64,000 nucleotides of DNA from JANMAT01 sp031359995 (GTDB lineage: Bacteria > Actinomycetota > Acidimicrobiia > Acidimicrobiales > Ilumatobacteraceae): positions 1 to 64,000 of the forward strand of contig JANMAT010000038.1 in the NCBI GenBank assembly GCA_031359995.1, in the 5' to 3' direction. The position numbers and the translations under genes are program-made. The notes beneath the pieces were generated by a model that worked only from the letters and a program-made list of their open reading frames with translations, was not told where the DNA came from and ran no database searches. Shown in pieces: positions 52,214-60,814 of the stretch (positions within the stretch are counted from its first letter, which is position 1; the number at the start of each line of letters is the position of its first letter).

Positions 52214-52601
52214 ATGACCACCCCTCGTCCCTCCCCCACCCGCCGCCGCGCCGGCGTGCGCACCGCACGGGTCATCGCCGCCGGCGCCTTCGCCACCGCC
52301 ATGGTCGGCACCAGCGGCGCCGTCGCCATGCGCACGGTGATGGCCGCCACGCCGGCCACCACCACCACCACCGTCGACCGTGCCGGTGACCGAAGCGCCC
52401 GTCACCGAGGTGCCGGTCACCGAACCGCCCGCCACGGAGGCACCCGCCGAGGCGGCCCCCGTCGTCGAGGCGCCGGTCGAGGACACGGTGGCGACCGAAC
52501 CTCCCGCGACCGATCCCCCGGCCACCGACACGCCCGCCACCGCGACGCCCAAGGCCAAGCAAACGCCCCGCACCACCGCCTGCACCGGGAGCAAGTGCTG
52601 A
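52214..52601 (+). pseudogene. Frameshifted secreted Pro/Thr/Glu-rich protein
   Basis: The ATG at 52214 opens a signal-peptide-like stretch (RTARVIAAGAFATAMVGTSGA, then AATPATTTTTV). After about 52375 the coherent reading (VTEAPVTEVPVTEPPATEAP to CTGSKC, stop at 52601) is in a different frame by one base, at the end of an ACC repeat. The sum would be a 128-residue exported low-complexity protein. A sequencing error in the repeat or a true slippage mutation would both explain it. Confidence 0.55.
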
Positions 52602-52676
52602 GTCCCGGATGCCCGGGCTGACCCCCTCCTCCCGGTGCTCCCGAACTCTGGGACACCGGCCTGCGAGACTGCCGCC

Positions 52677-53045
52677 ATGGCGTTCGGTCAGTCCTCCGGC
52701 CCCCCGGCCACAGCCAAGCAGGTGCAGCAGCTCAGCGAGCTCGTCACGGCCGCCGGCCATGACGACTTCCGTGACGCCCGTGGCCCTCTTGGGCTCAACC
52801 AGCGCCAGGCCGCCGGCAAGTTCACCCGTGACGAGGCCGACGCCCTCATCGCCCGTCTCCAGGCCGAGGCCGACGACACGCCCGCTCCGGTGAGCGCTCC
52901 CACCCAAGCACCGGCACCGGCGGCCGTGCGCGCCGCGCCGAAAGCCCGCCCGGTCGTCGACAAGACCAACCCGCTGCGCAACGTGCCGTCCAGCGTGCTC
53001 GCCGCCGAACTGCAGCGGCGCGGCTGGGTCGTGATGGAGCCGTGA
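52677..53045 (+). CDS. Hypothetical helical protein with Pro/Ala linker
   Basis: 122 residues. Domain 1 (residues 15-62) contains NQRQAAGKFTRDEADALIARL; a Pro/Ala-rich linker follows; the end SSVLAAELQRRGWVVMEP is a conserved-looking C-terminal helix. The family is unknown to me. It converges with the SDR gene one base after its stop. Confidence 0.6.
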   Translation: MAFGQSSGPPATAKQVQQLSELVTAAGHDDFRDARGPLGLNQRQAAGKFTRDEADALIARLQAEADDTPAPVSAPTQAPAPAAVRAAPKARPVVDKTNPLRNVPSSVLAAELQRRGWVVMEP

Positions 53046-53046
53046 C

Positions 53047-54573
53047 TCACCAGTCGGTCGGCACGTAGTCCTTCAGGAACCGGCCCCACACGTGGTGGCC
53101 GGTGTTGAACCCGCTGATGATCGGGTCCACGATGCGCGCCGCGCCGTCGACGATGTCGAGCGGCGGGTGGAAGTGCTGCTCGTCGCGCTTGCGCGCCGCG
53201 ATGGCGGCCGGGTCCTCGTCGCTGACCCAGCCGGTGTCGACGCTGTTCATGTGGATGCCGTCGGCGTGGTAGTCGGCGGCCGAGGTGCGCGTCATCATGT
53301 TCAGCGCGGCCTTGGCCATGTTCGTGTGCGGGTGCCGCGTGGTCTTCATGCGCCGATAGAACTGGCCCTCCACCGCGGAGACGTTCACGACGTGCTTGTC
53401 GCGCTCGGGCGTGCGCAGCATCAGCGGCTTCAGCCGGGCGTTCAGCACGAACGGCGCCACCGCGTTCACCAGCTGGGTCTCCAGCAGCTCCACCGACGAC
53501 ACCTCGGCCAGCGTGAGCCGCCACGAGTTCCGGTCGCGCAGGTCGACCTGCTGCAGGTCCTGGTCGAGCCGGCCCTCGGGGAACAGGTGGCCCTGGGGCG
53601 CGTCGTCGGACAGCAGCGGCGCCTGTGACAGCTGGGCGGCGTGGGTCAGGCCCAGCGGCGCCGCACCCAAGGGCAGGGCCGGGGCGCCGGATCCGTTGCC
53701 GCTGCTCAGCATGTCGGCGGCCCGCAGGCCCTCGTAGGCGCCGAGCAGGCGGTGCACCTCGGGCGGCATGGCGGCCAGCGACGCGTCCTCCGCGTCCATC
53801 ATGTGCCGGTAGAAGTCGGGCGGCCGCCGCACCGTCTGGCACGCGTTGTTGACGATGAAGTCGAGGCGTTCGCGCGTGGCCAGCAGGTGGGCGCAGAACG
53901 CCTCCACGCTCGGCGTGTGGCGCAGGTCGAGGCCGAAGATCTCGAGCCGGTGACCCCACTCGGCGAAGTCCGCTTCGGCGGCGTAGCGCAGCGCCGAGTC
54001 ACGCGGGAAGCGCGTCGTCACGATGAGATGGGCACCGGCGCGCAACAGCTTGATGCCGGCCTGGTAGCCGATCTTCACGCGCCCACCGGTCAGCAGGGCG
54101 ACCCGCCCGCGCAGGTCGGCCGTCTCGCGGCGCTTGGCGTAGTTCAGTGCCGCGCACGACGGACACATCTGGTCGTAGAACGCGTGGGCCTCGGTGTAGT
54201 GGGCCTTGCACACGTAGCAGTGCCGCTCCGCCAGCAGCTCGCGCTCGGCGGCCGTGTCGATGTCGTCGTCGATGGCGTCGGGGCCCACGTCGAGCGGGGC
54301 GAACACGTTGGGCGTGGTGAACACCGGCTTGGCTCGCAGCACGCGGATGCCGGTGTCGGCCAGGGTCTGCTGATCGCGCTGGGCCTTCTGGGCCTTCTGC
54401 TGGCGGCGCTGGGCCTTGATCCGGCGGCGCCGCTCCTGCACGTCGGGCGCGTACACGTCGCCGGCGGCGTTGAGCAGACGGGTGCGCTCGGCCACCGGCA
54501 GCGCCTCGAGCAGGTCGCGGTCGGCCACCACCGCCTCCAGCGCCTCGATGGCCGCCCGCAGCCGATCCGCCAT
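53047..54573 (-). CDS. SDR-family oxidoreductase with N-terminal zinc-ribbon-like insertion
   Basis: 508 residues from ATG 54573 (GTG at 54588 is possible). An N-terminal basic coiled region, then CYVCKAHYTEAHAFYDQMCPSC, a likely zinc site, precede a Rossmann domain with TGGRVKIGYQAG and INNACQT-like (VNNACQTVRRP). The Ser of the active site is in VNVSAVEGQF, but the YxxxK position reads TNMAK, so the catalytic Tyr is replaced by Thr. The reaction is therefore uncertain. This long form with extra N-terminus is far above the usual 250 residues. Confidence 0.8.
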   Translation of the reverse strand: MADRLRAAIEALEAVVADRDLLEALPVAERTRLLNAAGDVYAPDVQERRRRIKAQRRQQKAQKAQRDQQTLADTGIRVLRAKPVFTTPNVFAPLDVGPDAIDDDIDTAAERELLAERHCYVCKAHYTEAHAFYDQMCPSCAALNYAKRRETADLRGRVALLTGGRVKIGYQAGIKLLRAGAHLIVTTRFPRDSALRYAAEADFAEWGHRLEIFGLDLRHTPSVEAFCAHLLATRERLDFIVNNACQTVRRPPDFYRHMMDAEDASLAAMPPEVHRLLGAYEGLRAADMLSSGNGSGAPALPLGAAPLGLTHAAQLSQAPLLSDDAPQGHLFPEGRLDQDLQQVDLRDRNSWRLTLAEVSSVELLETQLVNAVAPFVLNARLKPLMLRTPERDKHVVNVSAVEGQFYRRMKTTRHPHTNMAKAALNMMTRTSAADYHADGIHMNSVDTGWVSDEDPAAIAARKRDEQHFHPPLDIVDGAARIVDPIISGFNTGHHVWGRFLKDYVPTDW

Positions 54574-54661
54574 CTCGTCTCCGGCCACGACGTCCGAATC
54601 TACCGGCCGGCCGCCGGATCCGACTTGGCCGTGTCGGTGACATCGACCCGGTTACGGGCGT

Positions 54662-54687
54662 GATCCGTCTCACATGCGAGACGGATC
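54662..54687 (-). terminator. Perfect 10-bp hairpin after the iron operon
   Basis: GATCCGTCTC and GAGACGGATC pair around ACATGC. It lies just downstream of the DtxR gene (reverse strand) and ahead of the SDR gene. No T-run follows, as often in actinobacteria. Confidence 0.6.
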
Positions 54688-54721
54688 CGGCTCAGACCGC
54701 GCCGACCCCACCCGCGTCGGG

Positions 54722-55117
54722 TCAGGACCGGAGCCCGGCCGTGGCATCCAGGCCGAACAGGCGGGCGAGCGCGTCCTCCACGGTGGCCGAGATGACGTGC
54801 TCCCACTTGCCCGCCTCGTGGCGAGCGTCGTCGGGGTCGAGCCCGAGGACGTCGACGAGGAGCTGCTCAGCCAGGCGCCGGCGGCGCACGACCCGATCGG
54901 CCAGGCTGCGCCCGGCGGGCGTCAGCTCGATGATGCCGGCGGTCACCTGCACGAGCCCGGCCACGCCGAGTCGGCGGATCATGCCCGACACCGCAGGGCG
55001 GGTCACGCCGAGCCGCTCGGCCACCCGGGCCTGGATGACCTCCACATCGGCCTGGCCCAGCTCCAGAATGGTCTCGCAGTACTCCTCCGACGCGGGGTGC
55101 CACTCGAGATCGCTCAT
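54722..55117 (-). CDS. DtxR/IdeR/MntR-family metal-dependent repressor
   Basis: 131 residues, the last gene of the iron operon. The winged helix (ARVAERLGVTRPAVSGMIRRLGVAGLV) is followed by the dimerisation and metal domain (DPDDARHEAGKWEHVIS) carrying the expected His, Glu and His ligands. The SH3-like third domain of IdeR is absent. It probably represses its own operon through the box at 59364. Confidence 0.88.
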   Translation of the reverse strand: MSDLEWHPASEEYCETILELGQADVEVIQARVAERLGVTRPAVSGMIRRLGVAGLVQVTAGIIELTPAGRSLADRVVRRRRLAEQLLVDVLGLDPDDARHEAGKWEHVISATVEDALARLFGLDATAGLRS

Positions 55118-55545
55118 CCCGCGCCGCCCACGGTCGTCTCGATGGCGCGGGCCAGGTCGTCGGCGGCCGTGCCGAACCCTGCGGTGGCAGGATCGCGCCC
55201 CCGCAGGGCGGCGAGCCGGCCGTTGAGCGCGTCGCGTTGGATCGCGGTGAGCCACGGCGCACCGTCGAACAACTGCCCCAGACCGGTGGCCGTCCGGTCG
55301 AGCACCAGGGTGGCGCCGCCGTCTCCCGACGCGGTGGCGGCGGCGGCCTGCTCGTGCAGGGCCAGGACACGGAGCCCGGCCGCCAGTTCGGTCGCCCGGG
55401 CTCGGGACCGCTGCAACTGGTCGCCCACGGTGGAGGCCGAGGCCCGGCCCAGAACCAGCCCGGCTCCGAGTCCGACGACGAGCCCGGCCAGCGCCGCCAG
55501 CATGCGGAGGCGACGCCCGCGACTCGGGGGGATGTACAAGGCCAT
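55114..55545 (-). CDS. Membrane-anchored hypothetical protein in the iron operon
   Basis: 143 residues. A basic N-terminus (PPSRGRRLR) and one membrane helix (MLAALAGLVVGLGAGLVLG) precede an exported Ala-rich helical domain. Its last codons overlap the DtxR start by 4 nt. Function unknown; the position argues for a role in the iron-uptake complex. Confidence 0.7.
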   Translation of the reverse strand: MALYIPPSRGRRLRMLAALAGLVVGLGAGLVLGRASASTVGDQLQRSRARATELAAGLRVLALHEQAAAATASGDGGATLVLDRTATGLGQLFDGAPWLTAIQRDALNGRLAALRGRDPATAGFGTAADDLARAIETTVGGAG

Positions 55546-55547
55546 GG

Positions 55548-57596
55548 TCAGCTTCTCCCGATGATGAGGAGCGGTCGGTCGTCGACCGCCAGGGCGGCCA
55601 CGTGGGCGGCGTGACCCGCTGCGTCGGTGGTATCGAGCTCGACGAGTCGGCGGCCGGTGACCACCCACGCGCTCGGCGGCGACGCGACCGGACCCGAACG
55701 ACGGGTGTGACGGCGCACGGCGTCGGCGATCTGGTCGTCGTTCGGCGCCACGAGCGCTTCGCCGGTGACGTCGATCACGACGTCGGCGTACCGGTCGAGC
55801 ATCGCCACCCGCCCACCGTCGACCGCCACCCAGTGGCTGCCGGCCGGCGCGACCGTCGCGAAGCCACGGCGGTGGGCAGCACGGCCGGCCTCCTCGGCGG
55901 TGGCCGGCGCCCGACCGGGCAGGGCACCCGACGCCAGGGCCACGGCGCCCGTGGCCGTCACGCGCACCGCACCCCGCTGGGCGTTCTGGGTCACGCGGAT
56001 GTCGAGCGACGCCTCGAACGCGCCGGCCCGCACGGCCTCGTCCTCTACGTCGGCGATGAGGTCGCGCACGTCGGTCGGGGTGATCCGGGCGAAGGTGCGC
56101 TCGCGCTCGGCTCGCACCAGCGACAGGGCATCGCCCACGGCGCTGATGACCTCGGCTCGATCGGGCACCACGACGGCCAGGCCCATGGCCCGGGCCACCG
56201 CTCGGCCGAGACCGCCGGCGCCGCCGCCCACGGCGACCAGCACCGGTGTGCGCAGGTGGTGCTCACGGGCGACGGCGTGGATCACGTCGGCCACCGCCTG
56301 GGTCGAGGCCTGCAGCATGCGACGGGCGACCTCGTCGCCGGGCAGGCGCAGGTAGGCGCCGGCGACAGCAAACGCCGCCCGTGCCGCGTCGGCGTCGCCG
56401 GCGGCGTAGTCGCCTGCCTCCACCACCCCGAGCACGTGGGCCGCGCAGGTGTTGGTGAGGGCCACGCGCCGGCCGTCGACGAGACAGAGCACAAGGTGGT
56501 CGGCGAGGTCTTGGGCGCGTGGCGCGATGAGCTCCACGGCGGCACCGTCGAACCGCTCGGCGGTCAGGTAGCACGCGTAGGGAAGGCCGGCGATGTGGGC
56601 GCTCCGCGGACCCACACCGTGGACCTTGCCCCGACGGGCCCGCAGCAGTGATCCGCCGGCGACCCCGACCACACGCACGTCGAGGGCGCGTATGGCCGTG
56701 GCGTGGCTCGCCACGCGCACGTACGCCAGCAGCGGTTGTCCGCCCTTCACGGCGGCCACGTTCGTGGACGTGCCACCCACTTCGACGACGACCGCGTCGT
56801 CGACTGCGGTGGTGCGGATCGCCCCGGCGACGGAGGCCGACGGTCCGGAGTAGAGCGTGCGTGTCGGCGCCGACCGGAACCCGTCGAGATCGGTCGCGCC
56901 TCCGTCGCCGCGCATCACCAGCACCGGCGCGGTGATCCCGACCGCGGCCACCCCGTGCCGCACGACCTCGGCGGTGTGCAAGGCGATCGGCAGGATCGAC
57001 GCGTTGAGGGCGGCCGACACCGAACGGAGCTCCAGACCGTAGAGGCCGCTCAGCTCGGAAGAGGTGGTGGCGGGCAGGCCGGCCCGCCGGGCGGCGTCGG
57101 CCACGAGCCGTTCGTTCGTGGGGTCGTCGGGGGCGAACGCCTCAGCCACGGCGATCGCCTCGGCGCCTGCGGCCCGCAATCGGGCCACCACCGCGTCGGC
57201 GGCGCGCTCGTCGAAGCCGTCGGTCACATCGACGAACTCAGTCACGGTGGCCAGCGCGTGATCGACGTTGAGCTCGACGCGGGGAGCGATCGTGCGTCGG
57301 CGGGCCTTGCGTAGATCGGGTCGACGACCCATGCCGACCAGGCCGACCACGGCACCGTCACCTTCCAGGAACGCATTCACGGCCTGCGTCGTGGAGTGGG
57401 TGACCAGCTCGATGCGCTCGGCGCCGACGTCCTGCGCGATGCGGCCGATGGCGTCGACGACACCCGCGGCCGCACCGTCGACGTGGTCGTGGGAGGTGGG
57501 GATGACGGCCTCGGCCACGACTGCCTGTCGCTCGGTGTCGAAGGCGATGGCCTTGGTGAACGTGCCTCCAACGTCGACACCGACGCGTATCGCCAT
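55548..57596 (-). CDS. Hydantoinase/oxoprolinase-family protein
   Basis: 682 residues. N-terminal VGVDVGGTFTKAIAFD, THSTTQAVNAFLEGD, the acidic GDGGATDL and EVGGTSTNVAAVK and the ATPase-like GGGAGGLGRAVARAMG mark the HyuA/oxoprolinase fold. Known members hydrolyse hydantoins, 5-oxoproline or acetone-related substrates, usually with a HyuB partner that is absent here. It sits between the FTR1 permease and a membrane protein with gaps of 2-3 nt, so it belongs to the iron operon. Its substrate is unknown. Confidence 0.82.
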   Translation of the reverse strand: MAIRVGVDVGGTFTKAIAFDTERQAVVAEAVIPTSHDHVDGAAAGVVDAIGRIAQDVGAERIELVTHSTTQAVNAFLEGDGAVVGLVGMGRRPDLRKARRRTIAPRVELNVDHALATVTEFVDVTDGFDERAADAVVARLRAAGAEAIAVAEAFAPDDPTNERLVADAARRAGLPATTSSELSGLYGLELRSVSAALNASILPIALHTAEVVRHGVAAVGITAPVLVMRGDGGATDLDGFRSAPTRTLYSGPSASVAGAIRTTAVDDAVVVEVGGTSTNVAAVKGGQPLLAYVRVASHATAIRALDVRVVGVAGGSLLRARRGKVHGVGPRSAHIAGLPYACYLTAERFDGAAVELIAPRAQDLADHLVLCLVDGRRVALTNTCAAHVLGVVEAGDYAAGDADAARAAFAVAGAYLRLPGDEVARRMLQASTQAVADVIHAVAREHHLRTPVLVAVGGGAGGLGRAVARAMGLAVVVPDRAEVISAVGDALSLVRAERERTFARITPTDVRDLIADVEDEAVRAGAFEASLDIRVTQNAQRGAVRVTATGAVALASGALPGRAPATAEEAGRAAHRRGFATVAPAGSHWVAVDGGRVAMLDRYADVVIDVTGEALVAPNDDQIADAVRRHTRRSGPVASPPSAWVVTGRRLVELDTTDAAGHAAHVAALAVDDRPLLIIGRS

Positions 57597-57599
57597 CGC

Positions 57600-58922
57600 T
57601 CAGCCCCCCTGTTCGACGTCGACGGTGATGCGCCGGTCGACGGTCGATCCGTCGGCCGTCGCCCCGGGCGCCATCGATGCGCGGTGGTGCCGAGGTCGCA
57701 ACACGAACAGGTACCCCGCGCCCACCAGGTACACCGCCGCCAGCGCGGCCTGGGCCAGCAACGTCTCACGAGTGGGCCAGTAGCCGAGCGACTGCGACAG
57801 GAAGATGGGCGCTCGCGGCCAGTTCGGCCACCGGTGCAGGCTCACCACGTCGGCCTCCTGCAACGACCGGACCGCGTTCCCGAGGAATGCCACCGAGGTG
57901 GCCATCAGCATCACGACTGCTGCCGACAGGAAGGTGCGCAACGGGAGCCGCCGCCCGAGCCGGAAGATCGCCCACGCAACGGCGGTGAGCGCCACGAGGC
58001 CCAGCCCGACACCGAGCAGGATCCAGCGACCCAACCCGTCGCCGAAGGAGACCAGCGCCTGGTAGAAGAGCGCTGTCTCGAAACCCTCGCGGTAGACGGC
58101 GGTGAAACCGACGAGCATGAGCGCGGTGGTGGAGCCGATGGACACCGCCTTCCACACGCGGGCCCGCAGGAACTCGAGCCACCGCTTCTGCTCCAGCCGC
58201 GTGATGAGCCAGAACGAGACGTAGAACAGCATGGCCACGGCCAACAGTGCGGTGACCGCCTCCAGCACCTCGCGACCGACGGGGAGCGCGGCCAGCACGC
58301 CGCGGAGCACCACGAAGGTGAACACCGTGGCCCCCGCAGCGGCAGCCATGCCCCACACCACCGGCCGCCGCAGATGGGCCGCCTTGACCGCCTCCAGGTA
58401 GCCGAACAGCACCGTGATGAGCAACACCGCCTCGAGGCCCTCGCGAAAGATGATCAGGAACGACTGACCCACCACTACGGCCGGGGCCGTGAGACCGGCG
58501 TCGGTGAGGCGACGCTCGGCCCGGTCGATGAGCGCCCGCAGTTCGACGACCGCGTCCCGCACCTCGTCCACCGGGGCGCCGTCACCGATGGCGCCCCGGA
58601 TCTCGGCGAACTTCGTCTCGGCGTCGGAGGTCAACGTCGGGTCGGCCACCCGGAGCGGTATCTCGACCAGCTCGAAGTGGCTGAGGTAGCCGGTCCGGGC
58701 CTCCTGCAGCGCGGCGTCACCCTGGCCCTCCTTGATGAGTGCGAGCGTCCGGTCGATCGAGAGCCGCACGACGCCGAGCTGGCGGATCGCCTCGGCCCGG
58801 GCACCGTCGTCGGCCGCGTGGGCCCGGGCCGCGCCCAGGCCGATGCCCGCCAGCACCACGACGAGCACGATCAACCACCGGGCCCGCCGAACCGGCCGGG
58901 CCCCCGCCGTCGAGCCGCTCAT
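57600..58922 (-). CDS. efeU: FTR1-family iron permease
   Basis: 440 residues. A signal peptide (VVLAGIGLGAARAHA), a periplasmic helical domain and about seven membrane helices. The two iron-binding motifs are IIFREGLEAVLL and AVYREGFETALF (REGLE-type). It imports ferric iron coupled to oxidation or proton flow. Its start overlaps the stop of the lipoprotein gene by 4 nt. Confidence 0.88.
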   Translation of the reverse strand: MSGSTAGARPVRRARWLIVLVVVLAGIGLGAARAHAADDGARAEAIRQLGVVRLSIDRTLALIKEGQGDAALQEARTGYLSHFELVEIPLRVADPTLTSDAETKFAEIRGAIGDGAPVDEVRDAVVELRALIDRAERRLTDAGLTAPAVVVGQSFLIIFREGLEAVLLITVLFGYLEAVKAAHLRRPVVWGMAAAAGATVFTFVVLRGVLAALPVGREVLEAVTALLAVAMLFYVSFWLITRLEQKRWLEFLRARVWKAVSIGSTTALMLVGFTAVYREGFETALFYQALVSFGDGLGRWILLGVGLGLVALTAVAWAIFRLGRRLPLRTFLSAAVVMLMATSVAFLGNAVRSLQEADVVSLHRWPNWPRAPIFLSQSLGYWPTRETLLAQAALAAVYLVGAGYLFVLRPRHHRASMAPGATADGSTVDRRITVDVEQGG

Positions 58923-59329
58923 CCCGGGTGGGCCGCCAGGTAGGTGGCGACGGCCTTCGCGATGGCATCCGCTCCCTCCTGGGCCTTGACCGCGTCACCG
59001 GCGGACGCCGCCATCTCCAGGACGGCGAACGCATCCTCGATGGCGAGGTACGTAGCCGAGTCGTTCGCCTTCACCGCCCCTTCGACCGGCTTCCACGACG
59101 GCTCCAGCTGCTCCACGAGCTCGGTCGCCTTGGTCTTGTCGGCAGCCGCGGCGACCACCGCCGTGGCCGTGGTCTGGAGGGCCCGCAAGCCCGTCGCCAC
59201 CTCGGCGTCACCGGCCCGGAGCGACTCCGGCACCACCGTCGCGACTGGTTCGGCCGCCTTCGAGCTACCGCAGGCGACACCACCGAACGTCAACGCCGCC
59301 GCCACCACGACCACCCTCATTGCTCGCAT
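58919..59329 (-). CDS. EfeO-like (EfeM) iron-binding lipoprotein
   Basis: 136 residues from ATG 59329. The lipobox is FGGVACGSS. The mature helical domain contains EPSWKPVEGAVK and IEDAFAVLE, in the style of the EfeM/EfeO domain that presents iron to EfeU. It has no Cys-rich or cupredoxin part. It is the first gene of the operon, behind the iron box. Confidence 0.7.
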   Translation of the reverse strand: MRAMRVVVVAAALTFGGVACGSSKAAEPVATVVPESLRAGDAEVATGLRALQTTATAVVAAAADKTKATELVEQLEPSWKPVEGAVKANDSATYLAIEDAFAVLEMAASAGDAVKAQEGADAIAKAVATYLAAHPG

Positions 59330-59363
59330 GCGCTGCACCTCTCTCGTCGGAGCCCACCTTTCA

Positions 59364-59383
59364 ATGTTAAGCATACCTAACAT
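59364..59383 (-). promoter_or_regulatory. DtxR/IdeR-type iron box
   Basis: ATGTTAAGCATACCTAACAT is a 20-bp imperfect palindrome with perfect 6-bp arms. Read on the reverse strand it contains TTAGGTATGCTTAACAT, matching 12 of 17 positions of the actinobacterial iron box (TTAGGTTAGGCTAACCTAA). It lies 35 bp upstream of the iron-operon start. Confidence 0.75.
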
Positions 59384-59420
59384 CAACTGGCAACCACACC
59401 TGTCAACGGAGGGACGGCCA

Positions 59421-59989
59421 ATGCCCGAGTGTGTTAGGAGGCCTGAAGATCACGAGATGCTCACGGCGGAACGCGCGACCGGGCCGGTCATCCGGCTCCT
59501 GATCGTCGACGACCACCCGGTCATGCGGCGCGGGCTGAGCACGCTGTTCGCCGGTGCGTCCGACATCGACGTGGTGGGGCTGGCGAGCGACGCTCGCGAA
59601 GCAGCCGCGTTGGTCGACAGCACGTCGCCCGACATCGTGCTGATGGACATCGCCATGCCCGACGTCGACGGCGTCGAGGCGATCCGCTCGCTGCTGGAGT
59701 CGCACCCCGAGTTCGCCGTGCTGATCCTCACCACGTTCGCCGAGCTCGATCGCACTCTCGCCGGCATGAAGGTCGGTGCCTCGACCTGGAGGGCCTCAGC
59801 GGTCGCGAGCGAGAGGTGCTCGAGTTGGTGTCGGCCAGCCTGGGCAACCGTGACATCGCCCACCGACTCGGCATCAGCGAGGGCACCGTCAAGGCCCACC
59901 TGAAGCGCATCTTCGCCGTGCTGGGCACATCCAGCCGGACCGAGGCCGCGGTGTGGGCGCGCAAGTGCGGGCTGTTCCGGCCGCCGTGA
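59421..59989 (+). pseudogene. NarL-type response regulator with internal deletion and frameshift
   Basis: The first part encodes a receiver: LLIVDDHPVMRRGL with the acidic pocket, IVLMDIAMPDVDGVEA with the phospho-Asp and VLILTTF. After GMKVGA the frame is lost; from about 59787 another frame encodes LEGLSGREREVLELVSASLG and the LuxR HTH GISEGTVKAHLKRIFAVLG to the stop at 59989. The end of the receiver and the linker are missing, so the gene is inactive. Confidence 0.75.
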
Positions 59990-60002
59990 ACGCACGCGGT
60001 CT

Positions 60003-60149
60003 CGTGACGACATCGCCGCGGCCCATGCCGAGGTCATGGCGCTCGGCGCCACCGTCATCGGGGCCGCCAGCACGTTCGACTCGCCCGCCGGCTTCCAGGT
60101 CTATGCCGACCCGGCCGGCCACCCCTTCTGCCTCTGCTGGGGCCCCTGA
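60003..60149 (+). pseudogene. VOC-family C-terminal fragment
   Basis: Encodes DDIAAAHAEVMALGATVIG and GFQVYADPAGHPFCLCWGP, the last third of a glyoxalase-like protein. No start or N-terminal module is present. It lies directly before the left end of the tRNA-Asn element, so it may have been cut by an earlier insertion. Confidence 0.6.
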
Positions 60150-60164
60150 GCCCACGACGCGCCC

Positions 60165-60268
60165 CGGGCCGGCCGCTCGGTGGCGACCGGCCCGTGGACC
60201 GTGCATCAGCCCTGGTGGGGCCGGCTCCGGGAGCAGGGCTCGAACCTGCGACCCGCTGATTAACAGTC
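60165..60268. repeat. Left attachment repeat
   Basis: The copy duplicates the tRNA-Asn 3' part but not its 5' half, and is followed by unrelated sequence from 60269. Identity with 63822-63925 is complete over 104 bp by direct comparison. Confidence 0.85.
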
Positions 60269-60288
60269 GTTTCGACCCGGTACCGGCT

Positions 60289-60366
60289 CGTACCATCCAA
60301 TGCCGTTTGACCAGCTCACAGAGGGTTCGCCAGTCCGTCGAGTACCGTCGTGTACCAGCCGGTGTC
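60289..60366. repeat. Pair of TACC-type repeats inside the left end
   Basis: CGTACCATCCAATGCC (60289-60304) and TGTACCAGCCGGTGTC (60351-60366) resemble each other and the site at 49512. They may be accessory recombinase-binding sites. Confidence 0.4.
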
Positions 60367-60374
60367 AGACATTC

Positions 60375-60393
60375 CGTGACCACGGCGTGACCA
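60375..60393. repeat. Arm-type repeat pair, left end
   Basis: CGTGACCA occurs at 60375 and 60386, 11 bp apart. The same octamer pair with the same spacing occurs at the right end (63803 and 63814). Octamers spaced one helical turn apart at both ends are typical of integrase arm sites. Confidence 0.6.
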
Positions 60394-60401
60394 CGGACCG
60401 G

Positions 60402-60812
60402 TCACGGCACGAGCGTCAGCGCGTCGACGTGGTTCGGCCGCACGACCCGGAAGTGGCGGTGATCGAGCGTCGCCACGGTGTGGGCGCCGAGACGTTCGGC
60501 CAGAGCGACGACACTGGCGTCGGTGCCGCCGAGCGGCAGGTCGCTGTACCGATCGACGAGCTCGGCGATACGGACGTAGTCGGTGGCGGTGAGCGCCTCG
60601 ACCAGGAGGTCGCCGGCGGCGATCGAGCGGAAGAACGCCGCCTCCGCCGCCGCGCCGAGCTGCCGGTCGATCAGGTAGGCCGCCTCGGCCACCACGAGGG
60701 GGCTCGTCACCAGCAGCGCCGCAGCCGCCTCGAGGAGGTCGGCGCAGGCGGCGTGGTCAGGGTCGTTCTCGTCCGCTGCGGCGAGCAGGACGCCAGTGTC
60801 GACGAGCAGCAC
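60402..60812 (-). CDS. vapC: PIN-domain toxin (VapC family)
   Basis: 136 residues. PIN acidic residues can be read in LLVDTGVLLAA, AEAAYLIDRQLG, GGTDASVVALAERLG and VATLDHRHF. It should cleave RNA, typically tRNA. The antitoxin gene ends 2 nt before its start. In this small island it likely stabilises the element. Confidence 0.85.
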   Translation of the reverse strand: MLLVDTGVLLAAADENDPDHAACADLLEAAAALLVTSPLVVAEAAYLIDRQLGAAAEAAFFRSIAAGDLLVEALTATDYVRIAELVDRYSDLPLGGTDASVVALAERLGAHTVATLDHRHFRVVRPNHVDALTLVP

Positions 60813-60814
60813 GC

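Noticed and set aside
54661..54690. Possible operator of the DtxR regulator
   Set aside because: The palindrome has no resemblance to an iron box and lies downstream of the operon end; a terminator is the better reading.
60222..60268. A second tRNA-Asn at the left end of the integrative element
   Set aside because: Sequence diverges right after the anticodon loop; no 5' half follows.
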